Assembly: GCA_945878355.1 (NCBI GenBank)
Contig: CAMCTC010000160.1
Span: 1 to 8,042 of the forward strand
DNA length: 8,042 bases
Direction of reading: 5' to 3'
DNA from: Bordetella parapertussis
Lineage (GTDB): Bacteria > Pseudomonadota > Gammaproteobacteria > Burkholderiales > Burkholderiaceae_C
Shown: positions 5,436 to 8,042 of the stretch, one piece after another
Layout: every line of letters starts with the position of its first letter
Position numbering within the stretch: the stretch's first letter is position 1
The notes under the pieces: model-generated
The model's input: the letters and a program-made list of their open reading frames with translations, nothing else
What the model was told of the DNA's origin: nothing
The model's database searches: none
Program-made: the position numbers and the translations under genes

Positions 5436-7448
5436 TTAACGTTTTACGCACCACCTAAATGGACAATCTTTAGACTTCATGGGATTTCTGCAAAGCTCAT
5501 CAAAGTCTCTCTTTGTATTGCTAGTATACAAAACTGTATTCGGTTCAGTTTCCTTATCGCAGCTATTGCTAAAGCATATACCGCAATTGGGCCGTTTCAT
5601 TGGGTCTTTACAGTTGTTGTCTAAATGCCTCTTGGCCGTAGTGTAATCTTTTCCAGCATAATCAGTGCACGTCAACCTGGAAACGCCTGTTGCGTTCTTG
5701 TAGTCTGCGACGGCGAGGCTGCAATCGGTGGCGGCCTTGGCCCCCGCTGCAGAGTTTGAACCGCTCGGACAAGACTGTGGCGTGACGTTGCCGGCCGTGC
5801 AGAAACTGCCTGCCGGGCAAACACTGATCATCCCCGCACTGTCCTTGAAATAGCCGGCCAGCAAGATGCTGCAATCGCTCGTAGCTTTAGCGCCAGCGGC
5901 CGAGCCGGAACCGTTCGGACAAACTTGCGCGGCGCCAGCAGAGCAGAAACTGCCCGCCGGGCAAATGTTGATCGTGCCTGCGGAATCCTTCAAATAACCG
6001 GCCAGCACGATGCTGCAGTCGCTCGCCGCTTTGGCGCTGACAGCCGAGCTGGAGCCGGTCGGGCAGGCCTGCTGAGCCATGCTGCCGGCGACCGCGTAGT
6101 TGCCCGCCGTGACCGGGATGCAAGCCTTGTCGCCTGTGGCGCCGATGGAGGCTGAATAGGTTCCGGCCGGGCATTGGGTTGGCGCGGCGTTACCCCCGGT
6201 GCAGAAACTGCCCGCCTGGCAAGCCGCGAAGCTGCCAGTCGCTGTCTTGTAAAAACCCGCCGATGCTGCGCAACTGCCGGCGACCAGCACAGAGCCGGCA
6301 CTGCAACTGCTGATGCAATCGCTCGCCGCTTTTGCGCTAGCGGCCGAGCTTGTCCCGGCAGGGCAGGCTTGCTGCGAAGCGCTGCCGGCGACCGCGTAAT
6401 TGCCCACCGTGGCCGGGATGCAAGCCTTGTCGCCTGTGGCGCCGATGGAGGCTGAATAGGTTCCGGCCGGGCATTGGGTTGGCCCGGCATTGCCCGCGTT
6501 GCAGAAGCTGCCCGCCGGGCATGCCGTGAAGCTACCTGTCGCGGTCTTGTAGAAACCAGCCGATGCTGCGCAACTGCCTGCCACCAGTACAGAGCCGGTG
6601 CTGCAACTGACCATGCACTCGCTCGCCGCTTTGGCGCCAGCGACTGAATTTGAGCCGGCCGGGCAAGCTTGTTGCGCAGTGCTGCCGGCGACCGCGAAAT
6701 TGCCCGCTGTGGTCGGTATGCAAGTCTTGTCGCCTGTGGCGCCAACGGCTGCGGAGTAGGTACCCGCCGGGCATGAGGTCGGACCAGCGTTGCCGCCGGC
6801 GCAGAAGCTGCCCGCTGTGCAGGCGCTGAGCGTGCCGGTCGAATCCTTGAAATAGCCGGCCAGCGCGATGCTGCAATCGTTGGCGGCTTTGCCGCCGGCC
6901 ACTGAGCTTGAACCGGTCAGGCAAGCCTGGGGAGCGACGCTGCCAGCGACGCAGAAGCTGCCTGCCGGGCACACATTGAAGGCACCGGCCGCGTCCTTGA
7001 CATAGCCGGCAACGGCCGCACAAGTGTTGCTGCCTGTCACTGCGCTGGAGCCGGACGGACAAGCCACGGCAATGGCCTGCGCTTTCGCCCTGTTGTTGCA
7101 ATTGCCTATCGATCCCATGGCACAGACCAGGCCATCGACCCAGGTGGCACCGGACAGGTCGGCGCCTACGAACTTCACCGACGCGGGGACGTTCGAACCG
7201 GTGAAATTCGCCCCCTGAAGGTTCGCTCTCGAGAAGTCCGCGGTGTGTTTTGCCGTCTGCCCAAAGAGGGCATTGGACAGGTTGGCCCCGGACAGGTTGG
7301 CGCCAGGCACGCGGATGCCGTTCTTGTTGCAACCCGACCAGTTGACGTTCGGTCCTGCCGGATCGGCGCAGGCGGCCTGCGCGCCAGTGGCGGCGATCGC
7401 CGAGAGCATCAGCGCGGCAAGCAGTCGCTTGAGAAAATTCATGAACAT
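5436..7448 (-). CDS. Predicted secreted protein: pentapeptide repeats, GCC2/GCC3-like Cys-rich modules, duplicated Cys tail
   Basis: This is a 670-residue predicted exported protein with four parts. Residues 1-25 form a signal peptide (FLKRLLAALMLSAIAA, cleavage probably AQA|A; C27 is not in a lipobox). Residues 49-105 are pentapeptide-like repeats (GANLSGANLS, ANLQGANF, ADLSGATW), a family that folds into a right-handed beta-helix. Residues 130-593 are Ser/Gly/Ala-rich cysteine modules with recurring CPAGSFC, CPAGTYSA and GATGDKxCIP, in the style of eukaryotic GCC2/GCC3 (ephrin-receptor-like) repeats. Residues 594-670 are a basic tail with 8 cysteines. The precursor has 48 cysteines and each module has an even number, which fits disulfide bonding outside the cytoplasm. 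I chose the ATG at 7448 (or 7442) because the signal peptide starts there; the open frame runs further upstream through promoter-like DNA. No Shine-Dalgarno is clear. No transmembrane or sorting signal is seen at the end. Function is unknown; adhesion or interaction with another organism is speculation. Confidence 0.85.
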   Translation of the reverse strand: MFMNFLKRLLAALMLSAIAATGAQAACADPAGPNVNWSGCNKNGIRVPGANLSGANLSNALFGQTAKHTADFSRANLQGANFTGSNVPASVKFVGADLSGATWVDGLVCAMGSIGNCNNRAKAQAIAVACPSGSSAVTGSNTCAAVAGYVKDAAGAFNVCPAGSFCVAGSVAPQACLTGSSSVAGGKAANDCSIALAGYFKDSTGTLSACTAGSFCAGGNAGPTSCPAGTYSAAVGATGDKTCIPTTAGNFAVAGSTAQQACPAGSNSVAGAKAASECMVSCSTGSVLVAGSCAASAGFYKTATGSFTACPAGSFCNAGNAGPTQCPAGTYSASIGATGDKACIPATVGNYAVAGSASQQACPAGTSSAASAKAASDCISSCSAGSVLVAGSCAASAGFYKTATGSFAACQAGSFCTGGNAAPTQCPAGTYSASIGATGDKACIPVTAGNYAVAGSMAQQACPTGSSSAVSAKAASDCSIVLAGYLKDSAGTINICPAGSFCSAGAAQVCPNGSGSAAGAKATSDCSILLAGYFKDSAGMISVCPAGSFCTAGNVTPQSCPSGSNSAAGAKAATDCSLAVADYKNATGVSRLTCTDYAGKDYTTAKRHLDNNCKDPMKRPNCGICFSNSCDKETEPNTVLYTSNTKRDFDELCRNPMKSKDCPFRWCVKR
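5670..6971 (-). repeat. Cys-rich module array inside the secreted-protein gene
   Basis: Six modules follow one another: 6971-6822 (50 residues, 4 Cys), 6821-6522 (100, 8 Cys), 6521-6222 (100, 8 Cys), 6221-5964 (86, 6 Cys), 5963-5820 (48, 4 Cys) and 5819-5670 (50, 4 Cys). A partial module precedes them (residues 130-159). Every module starts at the CxAGSFC cysteine. A long module is a short one with two insertions: about 36 residues carrying CPAGTYSA...CIP...AQQ after the third cysteine position, and about 14 residues carrying the SVLVAGSC segment after the fourth. The fourth module has the first insertion but not the second, so it looks like a recombinant between long and short forms. Confidence 0.85.
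6113..6483. repeat. 71-base perfect direct repeat, copies 300 bases apart
   Basis: Positions 6113-6183 and 6413-6483 are identical over 71 bases. They lie at the same place in two neighbouring modules of the secreted protein. A third, diverged copy lies at about 6713-6783. Because third codon positions are also identical, the first two copies were duplicated or converted recently. Confidence 0.9.
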
Positions 7449-7480
7449 GTGATGTCGCCAAGTGTTGGGGTCGAGGGGCG

Positions 7481-7638
7481 GATTTTCGAAGTGGGGCGAG
7501 TGATCTGTGGGGTCGAGGCACTCACTACCCGATGAGCCCATCGCTGACGGCGTGCAGGGCGTGAGCTGGAGATTGGGCGCAGCCGATGTGCTTGTGCGCG
7601 TACTTGAAGTTCTCGGTCTTTGGAGTGATTTTCGAAGT
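7481..7638. repeat. Short direct repeats in the leader of the secreted-protein gene
   Basis: GATTTTCGAAGT occurs at 7481-7492 and again at 7627-7638, and TGGGGTCGAGG occurs at 7466-7476 and 7508-7518. The first has a palindromic TTCGAA core. These lie in the roughly 190-base stretch between the promoter-like island and the start codon. Otherwise I see no gene or clear RNA structure between 7449 and 7763. Confidence 0.4.
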
Positions 7639-7642
7639 TTAA

Positions 7643-7671
7643 ATGATAAATACGTATTTGCTATTTCTTCA
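7643..7671 (-). promoter_or_regulatory. Candidate promoter for the secreted-protein gene
   Basis: On the minus strand TATCAT (7648-7643; 5 of 6 to the -10 consensus) lies 17 bases after TGAAGA (7671-7666; a poor -35). The pair sits in a short AT-rich island (about 7625-7680) inside otherwise GC-rich DNA and overlaps a 12-base palindrome, AAATACGTATTT (7648-7659). Transcription would start near 7636, giving a leader of about 190 bases. The poor -35 box suggests that an activator may be needed. Confidence 0.35.
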
Positions 7672-7674
7672 TTT

Positions 7675-7708
7675 CTTGATCGAAAGCCCTTGATCGAGGC
7701 CTTGATCG
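7675..7708. promoter_or_regulatory. Three direct copies of CTTGATCG upstream of the candidate promoter
   Basis: CTTGATCG is found at 7675-7682, 7689-7696 and 7701-7708, with start-to-start distances of 14 and 12 bases. A fourth, shortened copy (CTTGATG) lies at 7761-7767, next to the end of the soxA remnant. The array lies just upstream of the candidate -35, where an activator would bind. The repeats are visible; the regulatory role is inferred. Confidence 0.4.
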
Positions 7709-7763
7709 GTCCCCGCCCGCGCTTCTGCCACCGGAGCCAATGCTGGCGGCGTGTCGCAAGCTT

Positions 7764-8042
7764 GATGTTGCCGGTCTTGCCTGGGTCGGTGCCGAGGCCC
7801 ATCGCGGTGTTGCGCTTGACATGCTCGATCGACTCGAAACCCTCGCGCACCGCAAGCAAGATGTCCGACGCCGCCACGTCGTTCTGCAGGTCTACGAACT
7901 GCTTGGGCGCACGGCTCAAACCGGCCGGGTGCTGCACCAACCACAGCGCTCGCATTGCGCCGGCGTCCATCGGGGCGACCGTCGGCGGCGTCGCATCGGC
8001 CGCCTCCAGACCGGCGGCAATTGCCGCGACCCTGCCCGCTGC
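7764..8042 (-). pseudogene. soxA: Broken sarcosine oxidase alpha-subunit (SoxA-like) gene, 3' part missing
   Basis: The minus-strand frame from the window edge to 7764 encodes 93 residues, most of which clearly match the middle of sarcosine oxidase alpha subunits: KQFVDLQNDVAASDILLAVR, then EGFESIEHVKR and GTDPGKTGNI. Intact proteins are about 1000 residues and continue with a long C-terminal folate-binding (GcvT-like) domain. Here similarity stops abruptly after GNI at 7764, and none of the three minus-strand frames carries the expected continuation. Changes such as KRNTAMGLGTDPGK in place of the usual KRYTTxGMxTDQGK suggest relaxed selection. The frame stays open downstream as far as the secreted protein, so a fusion is formally possible. 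The 5' part of the gene lies outside the window. Confidence 0.75.

Noticed and set aside
5436..5669. ShKT-type domain in the C-terminal tail
   Set aside because: It starts with CTD and has closely spaced cysteines, but the cysteine spacing does not match the six-cysteine ShKT pattern, and the duplicated PMK motif is not part of it.
5670..6971. CRISPR array or mobile-element repeats
   Set aside because: The repeats are in-frame coding modules of 144-300 bases with conserved cysteines, not short repeats with unique spacers, and no transposase or terminal inverted repeats are present.
7364..7448. Lipoprotein signal on the secreted protein
   Set aside because: C27 follows QAA, not a lipobox with Leu/Val at -3; an AQA|A signal-peptidase I site fits better.
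7449..7970. N-terminal extension of the secreted protein (start at 7970, 844 residues)
   Set aside because: The extension covers soxA remnant and a promoter-like AT-rich island and would bury a normal signal peptide at about residue 175. The start at 7448 or 7442 is far more likely, though a chimera is noted as a finding.

Overview
The DNA is mostly GC-rich and its proteins look proteobacterial, most like the Burkholderiales (beta-proteobacteria). That placement rests on base composition and protein style only; no marker gene is present. Two different neighbourhoods meet near position 5000.

Positions 1-4978 look like a compact metabolic locus. On the minus strand, reading from about 3525 down to 1, lie a zinc-independent medium-chain NADPH:quinone-reductase-type oxidoreductase, a possible 35-residue small ORF joined to both neighbours by ATGA overlaps, a cytochrome P450, and a Baeyer-Villiger-type flavin monooxygenase cut by the window edge. 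Divergent from these, on the plus strand, are an alpha/beta-hydrolase and a CinA/PncC-like amidohydrolase-fold protein. Oxygenase, Baeyer-Villiger enzyme and esterase-type hydrolase together suggest breakdown of a hydrophobic substrate by hydroxylation or oxidation, oxygen insertion into a ketone to give an ester or lactone, and hydrolysis. The substrate cannot be read from the sequence. No ferredoxin or ferredoxin reductase for the P450 is visible.

Positions 4979-5435 hold no convincing gene and turn strongly AT-rich from about 5090. The AT-rich DNA continues into the 3' end of a large minus-strand gene (5436-7448). This encodes a predicted secreted 670-residue protein: signal peptide, pentapeptide repeats, about six cysteine-rich modules of a style best known from eukaryotic surface proteins (GCC2/GCC3, ephrin-receptor-like), and an unrecognised 8-cysteine tail built from a duplicated motif. 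Upstream lies a roughly 300-base leader with a small AT-rich promoter-like island and three copies of an 8-base direct repeat. The right end (7764-8042) is a broken piece of a sarcosine oxidase alpha-subunit gene, which loses all family similarity abruptly at 7764.

The most unusual content is the secreted cysteine-rich protein and its setting. Its modules come in 50- and 100-residue sizes, neighbouring modules share a 71-base identical stretch, its tail is compositionally foreign to its body, and it abuts a truncated gene. This fits a variable, possibly horizontally acquired surface or secreted factor. The second point of interest is the tightly packed P450/Baeyer-Villiger cluster with its small coupled ORF.
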